A stretch of 33,196 nt of DNA from JAWXCF01 sp034440515 (GCA_034440515.1 JAWXCF010000056.1:1-33196); one strand, 5' to 3'. Shown: positions 1 to 9,060, counted from the first letter of the stretch. A program made the numbers and translations. Notes: generated from the letters alone by a model not told the origin.

Positions 1-733
1 CGGCAGTTACAGTATATGGCCTATCAACTTCCCAATTAATTACAACTTTTTTATTTTTTAAGTCTTGAAAAGCAAACCTGGAGTCTGATATACCTACGAT
101 ATTATAATTTAATGACTTATTGCCATAATTCATTTCTATTTCATTTTTAGCATTCAGCTTCCAAGTACCAACTGTATCTAAATAAACCAACTCTCCGCCT
201 TCTTTCAATATGACCAATTCATTAGTAGGCTTTTCTACTTGTTCTAAATAATCTTCATTATACTTTTCTGTTTTTGTTACATTAAATCTATTTGTAAGGG
301 TCTTTTGAAGTGTATCGTGCATATTCACTTTAACTGTAGTCTTTTCTAAAACGGCACTCCTCTCAACATTATTTATATCAAAGGAAGCTTCTATATTTTT
401 GTCCTTTAATGTCGTAATTCGAACAGCATACATTAATAAATGGATATACAAATTTGTTGGATTACTACTCAGATTATAAGGATAAAATGTAATTCCACCC
501 GCACCGTCATTCTGTAACATTAAGTAATTATTAGAAAAAGTAATACTAATCTTACCCATTTCTTCAATTTCTTCTTTACTTTCTTTCCGATCCTCTTGTA
601 TTTTAGTAATACGCCAATTTCCTTGCAATTTCTTGTTGGCTTGATCTATTGTCATTACTTGGGCATTCAATTTGGCGCCGAGAAATAATAGAATTGCGAA
701 ACTTAAATTTTTTAGCATATGCTTAGTCTTCAT
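1..733 (-). CDS. Secreted protein of unknown function, 3' end cut by window edge
   Basis: An open frame runs from an ATG at 733 to the window edge, so about 244 codons are visible and the C-terminus is missing. The start MKTKHMLKNL followed by a hydrophobic stretch and LNAQ looks like a signal peptide cut near residue 25; a second in-frame ATG at 718 is an alternative start. Soon after comes LQGNWRITKI, a pattern seen at the start of lipocalin-like or DUF-type beta-barrel domains of Bacteroidota, and the body alternates short polar and hydrophobic stretches as in a beta-rich fold. It lies 41 bp downstream of the ABC ATPase gene on the same strand, so co-transcription is possible. The lipocalin-like reading is inference; no catalytic motif is visible. 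Confidence 0.7.
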   Translation of the reverse strand, partial: MKTKHMLKNLSFAILLFLGAKLNAQVMTIDQANKKLQGNWRITKIQEDRKESKEEIEEMGKISITFSNNYLMLQNDGAGGITFYPYNLSSNPTNLYIHLLMYAVRITTLKDKNIEASFDINNVERSAVLEKTTVKVNMHDTLQKTLTNRFNVTKTEKYNEDYLEQVEKPTNELVILKEGGELVYLDTVGTWKLNAKNEIEMNYGNKSLNYNIVGISDSRFAFQDLKNKKVVINWEVDRPYTVTA

Positions 734-774
734 ATAAAATATTTACTCAAAAATAGGCGAATAATAATAAAATA

Positions 775-2487
775 TTACACCAATATTGAGTGAATTAAAG
801 ATTTTGTATATTCTTGCTGTGGTGTAAAAAACACCTTATCTGCCTCTCCATATTCAACTATTTCGCCTTGCTTCATTACGGCAATATGATCACTCATAAA
901 TCTCACCACACCCATATCGTGACTGATGAAAATGTAGGTTAAACTCAAACGCTCCTTCAATTCATTTAACAGATTTAGTACCTGAGCTTGTACACTTACG
1001 TCTAGCGCAGATACACTTTCATCGCAAATAATGAAATCTGGTTGCACTGCTAATGCTCTAGCTATGCAAATTCTTTGTCGTTGCCCTCCACTAAACTCGT
1101 GCGGATATTTTTGCATTGCACTGGCTGGTATGCCAACTTGATTTAGCAATTCAACAGCAGCAGCCCGCCTTCCCAGTTTATTGTGATGTAGATTATGTAC
1201 CAACATCGGCTCTGTAATGGCGTAACCCACAGTTAATTTTGGATTTAGGCTACTGTACGGGTCTTGAAATATGATTTGCATTCGTTTGCGCATAGCCTTT
1301 AAGTGCCTCCCATCTAGGCTAGCAACGTCATTTTTATCAAACAATATTGTTCCTGCACTTGGCTCTACCAGTCTTATTATGCTTCTACCTAATGTCGTTT
1401 TACCACAGCCACTTTCACCTACTAGTCCCAGTACTTCCCCGCGCTTTACTTGTACGCTTACATTATTTACAGCATTTACTATGTGCTTACCTTGTTTATA
1501 GTTTACAGTTAGCCCCTGCACTACTAGTATTGGTTCATTAGACTTAGGTTGTACATTCTGTTCTATTACAGTCAATTCCAGCCACATTTCTTCTATTCCT
1601 TTGCCTGTGTTTATTAATTCACCCTCTGGTGTTGTGTGCATAAAGTCGGCTACTATCGGCAACCTTCTTAGCTTTATATTAATCGGTGGCCGGCAGGCCA
1701 ATAAGGCTTGAGTGTAAGGATGTTTTGGGTGATGAAGTATCTCATTTACAGTGCCATATTCTAGCATTTTGCCCCCGTACATTACCGCTACATCATCAGC
1801 TACTTCTGCTATTACGCCTAGATCGTGGGTTATAAATATCATACTCATTCCCATTTCGGCTTGCAGTTGTTTTAGCAGGTCAATTATGCTGCGTTGAACC
1901 GTTACATCAAGTGCAGTTGTCGGCTCATCAGCTATTAATACATCTGGTTTACAGCTTATCGCCATAGCAATCATAATTCGTTGCTTTTGCCCTCCACTTA
2001 GTTGGTGTGGGTATCTGCCCATTATTTGCTCAGGGTTGGGCAGTCGTACTTGCTCTAATATCTTAACGGCTTCGGTAAATGCTTGAGATTTTCTATAGCC
2101 CAAATGCTTCATCATAGGTTCCATAACTTGGTAACCTACAGTCATTATTGGGTTTAGGCTGGTCATCGACTCTTGAAAAATCATTGCGATACGTCGCCCT
2201 CTGATATTTCTAATTTTAGAATCGCTAAGCCCTAATATAGAAATTGACTCACTTTCGCTATTTAGGGTAATTCCAGTAGCCTCTACTTTTGCAGGCGGGG
2301 TAGGTAATAGGCGCATAATGGCTAAACTGCTCACACTTTTCCCACTGCCACTCTCTCCTACTATTCCAAGAGTTTTCCCCTGATGCAAATCATAACTAAT
2401 ATGGTCAACAGCCTTGTGAAAACCCTGCTTAGACCCAAAGCTTACGCTTAAATTTTGTACCGATAATATGGTGAAAGACCCCTCCAT
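775..2487 (-). CDS. Peptide/nickel-type ABC transporter, fused double ATP-binding protein
   Basis: Cytoplasmic ATPase that would power a DppBC/OppBC-type importer. Two complete nucleotide-binding domains lie in one 570-residue chain. Domain 1 has Walker A GESGSGKS at about 44-51, signature LSGGQ near 163, Walker B ending in DEPT near 187 and H-loop His221. Domain 2 has GESGCGKT near 357, FSGGQ and DESVSALD. The HPKHPYTQALL segment between them (about 253-263) is the C-terminal extension typical of OppD/DppD-family ATPases, so the layout matches OppD-OppF fusions such as YejF or GsiA. No permease or binding protein is next to it, so the substrate cannot be assigned and partner genes must lie elsewhere. 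Both ATP sites look intact. The start at 2487 is the only good in-frame ATG ahead of domain 1. Confidence 0.93.
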   Translation of the reverse strand: MEGSFTILSVQNLSVSFGSKQGFHKAVDHISYDLHQGKTLGIVGESGSGKSVSSLAIMRLLPTPPAKVEATGITLNSESESISILGLSDSKIRNIRGRRIAMIFQESMTSLNPIMTVGYQVMEPMMKHLGYRKSQAFTEAVKILEQVRLPNPEQIMGRYPHQLSGGQKQRIMIAMAISCKPDVLIADEPTTALDVTVQRSIIDLLKQLQAEMGMSMIFITHDLGVIAEVADDVAVMYGGKMLEYGTVNEILHHPKHPYTQALLACRPPINIKLRRLPIVADFMHTTPEGELINTGKGIEEMWLELTVIEQNVQPKSNEPILVVQGLTVNYKQGKHIVNAVNNVSVQVKRGEVLGLVGESGCGKTTLGRSIIRLVEPSAGTILFDKNDVASLDGRHLKAMRKRMQIIFQDPYSSLNPKLTVGYAITEPMLVHNLHHNKLGRRAAAVELLNQVGIPASAMQKYPHEFSGGQRQRICIARALAVQPDFIICDESVSALDVSVQAQVLNLLNELKERLSLTYIFISHDMGVVRFMSDHIAVMKQGEIVEYGEADKVFFTPQQEYTKSLIHSILV

Positions 2488-2642
2488 TTGAACAAATATA
2501 GAGCGTCAAAATATTGAAAATCCTTAAATCTCACTTTTACCTAGTTTATGTGCAGATTCATTAGGTATTTCGCAACTTTTCCACACATTCCACATTTAAA
2601 ATACGAAACAAGCCAAATTAATTTACATCATATCACAGCAGG

Positions 2643-3329
2643 ATGGCTACTTATATTTGTAATGAATATATGCAGCAGCCTAAAAATAACATTATTGCTT
2701 TTCTGCTTTTTGTGGGATTGGTATTAAGCTGTGCTTTGTTATTGTTTTCATTATATCCCACAGATGAATTGTTCTTGGCAATCAATTCTATCCATACCAG
2801 TTGGTTAGATGTTTTAATGCCCTACATTACTATTCTAGGTGATGGCACTACGGCTATTGTATTGGGAATAATACTGTTATTAATTATTAAAGATAAAAGA
2901 TTAGGTATAGGAATATTATTAGCCTATGCATTATCTGGCATTACAGTTCAACTGCTAAAGCGAATGGTATTTACAAATCATCAGCGCCCTTGGGTGCAGT
3001 ATCAATTAAGCCCTGACCTCCACACCGTTATGGGCTATCAGCTGTACTCTAACAATAGTTTTCCCAGTGGGCATACCACTACAGCATTTGTAGTTGCAGG
3101 CTTACTCATCTTAATCTATAATAAGTCTTGGCTTAATGCATTGCTCGCAGTATTGGCTGTAGCAGTTGCTTGGAGTAGGATATACCTAGCGCAACACTAT
3201 TTCACCGATGTATTTGCAGGCTTTGTATTGGGATGTTTGTTTGCTTTTATAGTGTTTTACGGGCTTTATATACATCAAAACAGATTTGCTAATTACCTTC
3301 GTTATTTTAAACGCAAGCAAAAGTCATAA
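2643..3329 (+). CDS. PAP2-family membrane phosphatase
   Basis: Multi-pass membrane phosphatase of the PAP2 superfamily, 228 residues with about six hydrophobic segments. The acid-phosphatase signature is visible: a first motif around K106-R115-P116 with slightly longer spacing than the textbook K-x6-RP, PSGH at 141-144, and SR-x5-H-x3-D at 178-189 with catalytic His185 and Asp189. Members dephosphorylate undecaprenyl diphosphate, phosphatidylglycerol phosphate or lipid A on the outer face of the inner membrane; the exact substrate cannot be read here. It starts 15 bp before a PMT/ArnT-like glycosyltransferase, and the two probably share a transcript. That pairing favours a role in polyprenyl-phosphate recycling (inference). 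A second in-frame Met at residue 10 could be the true start. Confidence 0.9.
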   Translation: MATYICNEYMQQPKNNIIAFLLFVGLVLSCALLLFSLYPTDELFLAINSIHTSWLDVLMPYITILGDGTTAIVLGIILLLIIKDKRLGIGILLAYALSGITVQLLKRMVFTNHQRPWVQYQLSPDLHTVMGYQLYSNNSFPSGHTTTAFVVAGLLILIYNKSWLNALLAVLAVAVAWSRIYLAQHYFTDVFAGFVLGCLFAFIVFYGLYIHQNRFANYLRYFKRKQKS

Positions 3330-3344
3330 TTCCCATCAGTTGAT

Positions 3345-4994
3345 ATGAGTCTCAGAAGTTTCTTAATCATAGTTATACTTGGCTCATTGTTATTCATTCC
3401 ATTTCTGGATTGGGTCCATTTATTTGATTGGGACGAAATCAATTTCGCAGAGTCAGCTAGAGAAATGCTAGTAACTGGGAATTACTCTAGAGTTCAGATA
3501 AATTTTCAACCCTTTTGGGAAAAGCCACCTTTGTTCATCTGGCTGCAGGCTGGGTCAATGTGGATATTTGGAGTAAATGAGTTCGCCGCTAGGTTGCCAA
3601 ATGCGTTAGCTGGCATACTTACTTTACTTATTTTGTATTATATCGGTTTCAGACAAATAGACAGGCCATTCGCTAGGCTTTGGGTTTTGTGTTACATAGG
3701 CTCGTTATTACCATTCTTCTACTTCAAGTCAGGCATTATAGATCCTTTATTTAATCTATTCATATTTCTAGGCATATTCCAATTTAGCAGACTTACTAAC
3801 CTAAAAAACACATTAGAGAGTCGCAGATTGGGCATCAGCGCTTTAGCTGGATTATTTATAGGCTTGGCTATTTTAACTAAGGGTCCGGTTGCTATGTTAG
3901 ACGCAATCTTGTGTCTGCTTATGTTTTGGATTATCAATAGGTTTAGACCTTTCCTTAGGTTCCAATATCTATTCTTGTTTTTCCTAGTGTCCGGTTTGGT
4001 AAGTTGTATTTGGTTTTTACCGGAAACTATAGCCAATGGTCCTTGGTTTATTCAGACATTTATAGAATATCAAATTAGGCTATTTACCACCGGCGACGCC
4101 GGGCACGGGCAGCCCTTCTGGTATCATTGGGTAGTATTATTGATTGGGGTATTTCCTGCATCTATTTTCATATTCCCAGCCTTTAAAAACGAACTTTCAG
4201 ACAAGTACGAAGCTAGAAATATGCGGCTTTGGTTCACCATATTGTTATTGGTGCACTTGATATTATTTAGCATTGTTAAGACCAAGATAGTACATTACAG
4301 TTCTCTATGCTATTTCCCTATTACCTATTTAGCAGCCTATACCCTGCATAAAATACTAAATAGAGGTGTAAAATTCAATCAAGCCGGGCTTTGGATTCCA
4401 ATGCTGTTTCTAGGGTTCATTCTAACATTGGCATTTACAGCAATTCCGCTAGTGGGTATGAATATCAACTGGATTAAGCCCTTGTTACACGATGAATATA
4501 GTTTGGCTGCCATTCAGGTGTCAGTTCCATTCTATTGGTATCACTTTATACCTGGTTGTTTATTCTTTTTGGTATTGCTGGTATCTTCGGTATTGCTATT
4601 CCAGTCAAGAACCAGATATGTAGGCGTTCACGTTTTATTGTTAGGTATGGCTGGTGTGTATTTTACGACTATGTTATTAATTCCCGAGCGAATAGAGAAA
4701 TTTTCCCAAGCAGCAGCTGTAAATTTTATAGAAATACAATCTAAAAAGGAAGATTGCTACATAGAAGTAATTGGCTATAAAAGCTATGCACAATATTTCT
4801 ACTCAAATAAACAGGCTTCGGCAGATTCAATTCAGCCAGATGTTTACACTTTACTAAGCAAACCGCTTAGTAAACCTCTATACGTAATTACTAAGGTAAA
4901 TAGACTTGAAGATGTTAAGAAAAATCATCCAAACTTAAAGGTATTAGGCTCAAAAGCTGGTTTCGTATTCTTACAAAAAGTAGAGAAAAATTAA
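3345..4994 (+). CDS. GT39/ArnT-like polyprenyl-phosphate sugar glycosyltransferase
   Basis: Integral membrane glycosyltransferase of the GT-C fold, 549 residues with about 11-13 hydrophobic segments. The first periplasmic loop carries the PMT/ArnT hallmark: acidic FDWDE near residues 27-31, then FAESAREM, and FWEKPPLF near 58-65, followed by AARLPNALAG. These enzymes move a sugar from an undecaprenyl- or dolichyl-phosphate carrier to lipid A, protein or another glycan outside the inner membrane. The roughly 90 C-terminal residues are soluble. It is probably co-transcribed with the PAP2 gene 15 bp upstream. Its stop codon overlaps the stop of the convergent lytic transglycosylase gene. Donor and acceptor cannot be told from sequence, so no symbol is given. 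Confidence 0.88.
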   Translation: MSLRSFLIIVILGSLLFIPFLDWVHLFDWDEINFAESAREMLVTGNYSRVQINFQPFWEKPPLFIWLQAGSMWIFGVNEFAARLPNALAGILTLLILYYIGFRQIDRPFARLWVLCYIGSLLPFFYFKSGIIDPLFNLFIFLGIFQFSRLTNLKNTLESRRLGISALAGLFIGLAILTKGPVAMLDAILCLLMFWIINRFRPFLRFQYLFLFFLVSGLVSCIWFLPETIANGPWFIQTFIEYQIRLFTTGDAGHGQPFWYHWVVLLIGVFPASIFIFPAFKNELSDKYEARNMRLWFTILLLVHLILFSIVKTKIVHYSSLCYFPITYLAAYTLHKILNRGVKFNQAGLWIPMLFLGFILTLAFTAIPLVGMNINWIKPLLHDEYSLAAIQVSVPFYWYHFIPGCLFFLVLLVSSVLLFQSRTRYVGVHVLLLGMAGVYFTTMLLIPERIEKFSQAAAVNFIEIQSKKEDCYIEVIGYKSYAQYFYSNKQASADSIQPDVYTLLSKPLSKPLYVITKVNRLEDVKKNHPNLKVLGSKAGFVFLQKVEKN

Positions 4995-6766
4995 GGTTTC
5001 CTAATCTTAATTTTCAATCCAATTTTCAAATCTTGGGCTACTTTTAACCCATTATCATTCTTTAAATCTTCTACTTTTATTCCGAATTTTTGGCTTAGAT
5101 TCCAGAATGTATCTCCCCTTTTTACAACATAACTTGTGTATTGCGGTTCATTTTTATCGTCATCGTTAACTTCTTCTTTTTTTTGCGTGTTTTGTACCTT
5201 TTGTAGCTCTTTTTTTTGTGTAGTACTTTCGTTTGGACTTTTTTTTTGGACTGTTGTTCCCGTCTTTTTTATAGGTGCTGCTACTAGAGTTTTATCCCCC
5301 GGATTAGCGTTATCTACATTTCCTGTTTCATTTTTACCAATAAAATCTGGCTCTATTTGGCTTAGTCGCTTTTTTTGCAACTGAGTCATTTTATTAATCT
5401 TATTATAGTACTCAGTTTGATTAGCTGGTATATAAACGATTAGCCTTTGTCCGCGTAGCAATTGATTTTTCCTTAGTTTATTCCAACGTCTTATATCACT
5501 CACAGAAACATCATACACGTCAGCCAAAATACCAATATTGTCTCCGCTCTTTACCAGATAGGTAATTCTCTTTTTATCTGCTGTATTGGTTACAGTAGCT
5601 GTTGCTGTCGGCTTTGTCCTTCTAATGGGTGTAATTGAGTTTCTGTCAAAGTTTGCACCTATATCTTCTGGTAATTGACCAGCATATTTTGCATATAGTG
5701 AATCACTTAAAGAAACGAACAGGCTTGCGCTTTTAATTGGTAATACCAAAGTATAGCTTTTACCACGACCAGGGATAATACCCATTTTATATTGTGGATT
5801 TAAGTCTTTTAACAAATCCATTGAAATGTCTAATCCATTTGACAGTACCTTAAAGTTTATATCTCTATTTACCATAACCGTATCAGTCAGCGTAGGTAGA
5901 GAAATCTCAACAGGATAAAGATTATGTTCTTGGTGATAGGTAAACACATAGGTAGCTGCTATAAATGCAGGTACATATCCTCTAGTTTCAATTGGTAAAT
6001 ATCTGTAAATCTCCCAAAATGTACGTTTACCACCACTTCTTCTTATCGCTTTGTTTACATTTCCAGGCCCACAGTTATATGCTGCGATAGCTAAAAACCA
6101 ATCACCAAATAGATTATGTAAATCTCTTAAATATTTGGCTGCTGCTTCTGTAGATTTTACTGGGTCTTTCCTTAGGTCAACGTAGCTATTTACCTTTAGG
6201 TCATACATTTTACCGGTAGAGTACATAAACTGCCATAGACCTGTAGCACCCACTACACTCACAGCTCTGGTATTTAGAGCACTCTCTACTATAGATAAAT
6301 ACTTTATCTCAACGGGCATTTTATACCTGTCAAATATTTCCTCCATTATTGGGAAATAGTATTCACTTATACCAAGCATTTTCTCTACTTGTGCACGCTT
6401 TCTATAAGCGTATAGATCTATATAAGCTTTTACAGTACTGTTATAGGTAAATGGCAGCGGGCTTTCTATCATTCGCAGGCGCTCTGCATATACGCTGTCT
6501 GTAAATTGTGGTATTTCACCTTCCTTGTATCCTCTTACATTTTGGGCACGTTTGGTTTTTGCACTTGCGTTTCCTTTTACATACCACAACACCAACAAAC
6601 TGTCCAGGTTATCAAGAATGGGTTTTGTGCGCTTTACGGCTTCCTTAGCCTCTGGCTCGGTAATTACCTTGCCGTCTTTGTCTTGCGCTAGTGCTTTATG
6701 ACTATTCAATATTGCCAAACTGGTAATAATACCAAATGCCAAGCTTATTGATGTTTTGATTTTCAT
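4991..6766 (-). CDS. Membrane-bound-type lytic murein transglycosylase with LysM domains (MltD-like)
   Basis: Periplasmic enzyme that cleaves the MurNAc-GlcNAc bond of peptidoglycan. The open frame extends to 6799, but I place the start at ATG 6766: this follows the gatA stop by 1 bp and begins a clean signal peptide (MKIKTSISLAFG to ALAQ). ATG 6775 is the alternative. In this numbering (591 residues) the SLT domain spans about 120-270, with the catalytic Glu161 in SIVESAL, GLWQFM near 176-181 and AYNCGPGNV near 229-237. LysM repeats follow at about 401-446 and 545-589, and a degenerate LysM-like stretch sits near 300-345. A Lys/Gln/Thr-rich linker (about 450-544) separates the two clear LysM units. 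The gene is probably co-transcribed with gatA and tatA. No lipobox Cys is seen, so it is predicted to be exported but not a lipoprotein. Confidence 0.92.
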   Translation of the reverse strand: MKIKTSISLAFGIITSLAILNSHKALAQDKDGKVITEPEAKEAVKRTKPILDNLDSLLVLWYVKGNASAKTKRAQNVRGYKEGEIPQFTDSVYAERLRMIESPLPFTYNSTVKAYIDLYAYRKRAQVEKMLGISEYYFPIMEEIFDRYKMPVEIKYLSIVESALNTRAVSVVGATGLWQFMYSTGKMYDLKVNSYVDLRKDPVKSTEAAAKYLRDLHNLFGDWFLAIAAYNCGPGNVNKAIRRSGGKRTFWEIYRYLPIETRGYVPAFIAATYVFTYHQEHNLYPVEISLPTLTDTVMVNRDINFKVLSNGLDISMDLLKDLNPQYKMGIIPGRGKSYTLVLPIKSASLFVSLSDSLYAKYAGQLPEDIGANFDRNSITPIRRTKPTATATVTNTADKKRITYLVKSGDNIGILADVYDVSVSDIRRWNKLRKNQLLRGQRLIVYIPANQTEYYNKINKMTQLQKKRLSQIEPDFIGKNETGNVDNANPGDKTLVAAPIKKTGTTVQKKSPNESTTQKKELQKVQNTQKKEEVNDDDKNEPQYTSYVVKRGDTFWNLSQKFGIKVEDLKNDNGLKVAQDLKIGLKIKIRKP

Positions 6767-6767
6767 T

Positions 6768-8210
6768 TTAATCATTCTCTTCATTTTTTTTAAAGTCATT
6801 TAAGACCATTTTAGAGAAACTTAAGAGCTCATCTTCTTTAAAAAAATCACCCATTACCTGCAAGCCAAATGGTAAACCATTACTATGTCGCCATAATGGC
6901 AACGATATAGAAGGGTTTCCAGCCAAAACGCTTTGGATGGTAAATATATCAGCCAAATACATTTGGATTGGGTCGTGCATATTTTCACCTATAGCAAATG
7001 GGGTGCTTGGTGCAGTTGGTAACATAATAAAATCGTACTCCTTTAGCATTTGCTCGGTATATTCCTTCACTAAGCGTCTTACCTGCATTGCTTTACCATA
7101 ATAGGCATTATAGTATCCCTCACTTAATACAAAAGTGCCTAACATTATTCTACGTTTCACTTCCTTGCCAAAACCGTCGCTTCGAGACATATTTATTACT
7201 TCCTCTAGGTTCTTAGCCTCAGGACTTCTATAGCCGTATGTCATACCAGCATATCTGCTCAAGTTGCTACTAGCTTCTGCTGTTGATAGTACCTGATATA
7301 TCGGCACCATAACGTCTAACCAAGGGAAGGATACTTTATTTACAGTATGTCCAGCTGCGATTAAATCAAATTCTAATTGAGTAAATGCTGATTTAATCTC
7401 TGGGTCAAGACCCTCAGCTTGCACGCATTCGCTAAGTATGGCAATGTTATATTGACCTTTATTTGTACTTAGTTTGCTGTATTCTGGTACAGGGCGGTGG
7501 CTTACTGTTGCATCTTCTTCATCTCCACCTGCCATTACCTCTAGTGTTATCGCCGCATCATACACATTATTAGCCAATGGGCCAATTTGATCCATACTGC
7601 TAGCAAATGCAAATAATCCATATCTACTTACTCGGCTATATGTTGGTCTAATACCTACTAGGTCGCAAAACGATGCTGGCTGTCTAATGCTGCCGCCAGT
7701 ATCACTACCTAGGGCAACGTGACATAAACCTGCCGCAACTGCTACAGCGCTACCACCACTACTACCTCCAGGTACTTTACTATTATTCTCTGGGTGCAAT
7801 ACATTGCCGTGAACGCTGGTTTCATTGCTGCTACCCATAGCAAATTGGTCACAATTGGCTCTACCGATAAATATTGCATCCTCTGCCAATAACTTCTTTA
7901 CTACAGTTGCATCATATTGAGATACAAAGCCTTCTAATATTTTGCTGCCGCCATTTACCTCGTGCCTATTGTAACATATATTATCCTTAATGGCGATTAC
8001 CATTCCAGCCAGCTTGCCAGAAGTCCCTGCTTTTATTTTTTCATCAATTGCTTTAGCTTTTAGTATAGCTTCATCTGAATAGACTTCTATTATGGCGTTT
8101 AAGTGTTTTTGTTCTTCAATATTTTTTAGAAATTCAGCGACCTCTTCTTGCACAGTTCTATTCCCTGCCTGTATTTCTTTCTGTAAATTTTGAAATGTTC
8201 TTCTAATCAC
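6768..8210 (-). CDS. gatA: Glutamyl-tRNA(Gln)/aspartyl-tRNA(Asn) amidotransferase subunit A
   Basis: Glutaminase subunit of the GatCAB complex. It releases ammonia from glutamine to amidate mischarged Glu-tRNA(Gln) or Asp-tRNA(Asn) in the cytoplasm. The 480-residue length is normal. The amidase-signature triad is intact by motif: Lys75 in AIKDN, the cis-Ser150 in PGGSSGGS, and the nucleophile Ser174 in GSDTGGS, with the expected 24-residue Ser-Ser spacing. The start MIRRTFQNLQ at 8210 lies 61 bp after tatA on the same strand, and the stop abuts the lytic transglycosylase start, so a tatA-gatA-transglycosylase transcript is likely. gatB and gatC are not in the window. Confidence 0.96.
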   Translation of the reverse strand: MIRRTFQNLQKEIQAGNRTVQEEVAEFLKNIEEQKHLNAIIEVYSDEAILKAKAIDEKIKAGTSGKLAGMVIAIKDNICYNRHEVNGGSKILEGFVSQYDATVVKKLLAEDAIFIGRANCDQFAMGSSNETSVHGNVLHPENNSKVPGGSSGGSAVAVAAGLCHVALGSDTGGSIRQPASFCDLVGIRPTYSRVSRYGLFAFASSMDQIGPLANNVYDAAITLEVMAGGDEEDATVSHRPVPEYSKLSTNKGQYNIAILSECVQAEGLDPEIKSAFTQLEFDLIAAGHTVNKVSFPWLDVMVPIYQVLSTAEASSNLSRYAGMTYGYRSPEAKNLEEVINMSRSDGFGKEVKRRIMLGTFVLSEGYYNAYYGKAMQVRRLVKEYTEQMLKEYDFIMLPTAPSTPFAIGENMHDPIQMYLADIFTIQSVLAGNPSISLPLWRHSNGLPFGLQVMGDFFKEDELLSFSKMVLNDFKKNEEND

Positions 8211-8271
8211 AATATAAGTTTAGAGATATGTGTAGCACAGATCTTATGTATGAAATATAAGAAATTTAGTC

Positions 8272-8613
8272 TTAGCCTTTTGGCAGATCGTTGCTATCCT
8301 TGTCGTTAGGTAATTCAGGTTTAGGTTCTTCTACAGTTAATGCACCATTTTCCCCGTTAGTATCTAATTCTAATGGTGGTGTAGCCTCCGCTATTTTCTG
8401 ATCTTCAGTTTTCTTAACCTCTGGTTCTTTCATACCATCTTCTATGCTTCGCTTTACATTGTCCTTGGCATCATTGAACTCTCTCATACCCTTACCTACA
8501 CCCTTCATTAATTCAGGTATTTTCTTTCCTCCAAATATGAGTAAAACTACTCCGAATATTAAGATTAATTCGGGACCTCCTGGCATTGCAATTGCAAAAA
8601 TGCTATTCAGCAT
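8272..8613 (-). CDS. tatA: Sec-independent (twin-arginine) translocase subunit TatA/TatE
   Basis: Pore-forming subunit of the Tat system, which exports folded proteins across the inner membrane. The 113-residue protein has the standard build: a short N-terminus with a transmembrane helix at about 15-29 (ELILIFGVVLLIFGGKK), the conserved hinge GGKKIPEL, an amphipathic helix (KGVGKGMREFNDAK), and an acidic, Pro-rich disordered tail. A TatA/E-type rather than TatB-type N-terminus is favoured by the FGGKKIPEL hinge. It is the first gene of a probable minus-strand unit with gatA. No tatC is nearby. Confidence 0.93.
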   Translation of the reverse strand: MLNSIFAIAMPGGPELILIFGVVLLIFGGKKIPELMKGVGKGMREFNDAKDNVKRSIEDGMKEPEVKKTEDQKIAEATPPLELDTNGENGALTVEEPKPELPNDKDSNDLPKG

Positions 8614-9060
8614 ATATTAGTTATTGATATTAATATCGCAATTTAGGTATAAATACATTGAAAAGGTAATATAAAAACAGCAATAAGTAATACAATATGC
8701 TGTATGTCAATTTAATACACTATTAATTACATATAAACATTTTTTAAAAATCTTTGCCTAATACCCACACCTTTAAGTAAAGTGTCTTTCCACTATAATC
8801 GTATTATGCTACATATCAACGTTTTATACAAATTTTTTGTATATTTTTCAATGAGACGTCTAACATATAGCAATGGTTAGGTGAATTATCTATATATTTG
8901 TTCTGTCTTCAGTATATCACATACATTATTTCAGTTTATTCACAGGGGCCATGTTACTTGGCCCTTGCATTTTTTATTCTGATTTAAGACTTCTAACTTT
9001 TTTTATGTTTTCACATTCCGTAATCATATTTGGATTCATATCTCGATGGGTTTAATCTAG
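8614..9060. other. Distal half of the 711-bp intergenic region before mraZ
   Basis: Very A+T-rich sequence between divergent tatA (minus) and mraZ (plus) with no convincing gene. Contents seen: an 8-bp perfect inverted repeat (TATACAAA at 8825-8832 and TTTGTATA at 8836-8843) followed by a T run; a 24-codon open frame at 8806-8880 without a clear ribosome binding site; a perfect Bacteroidota -7 element match (TATATTTG, 8893-8900) without a good -33 partner; and a GC-rich terminator hairpin at 8944-8975, listed separately. Together these hint at a short plus-strand transcript, but coding versus noncoding cannot be decided. Confidence 0.4.
8944..8975 (+). terminator. Rho-independent terminator with no recognised gene before it
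   Basis: The stem AGGGGCCA (8944-8951) pairs with TGGCCCTT (8959-8966) around a 7-base loop, giving eight pairs including one G-T. GCA and six T follow (8970-8975). The T run is only on the plus-strand side, and the reverse strand has no T tract, so orientation is clear. No plus-strand gene lies upstream within this region. Confidence 0.65.

Noticed and set aside
2579..2594. Two TTCCACA copies 9 bp apart upstream of the PAP2 gene as a further MraZ-like site
   Set aside because: Only two units, with 9-bp rather than 10-bp spacing, and no link to the dcw genes.
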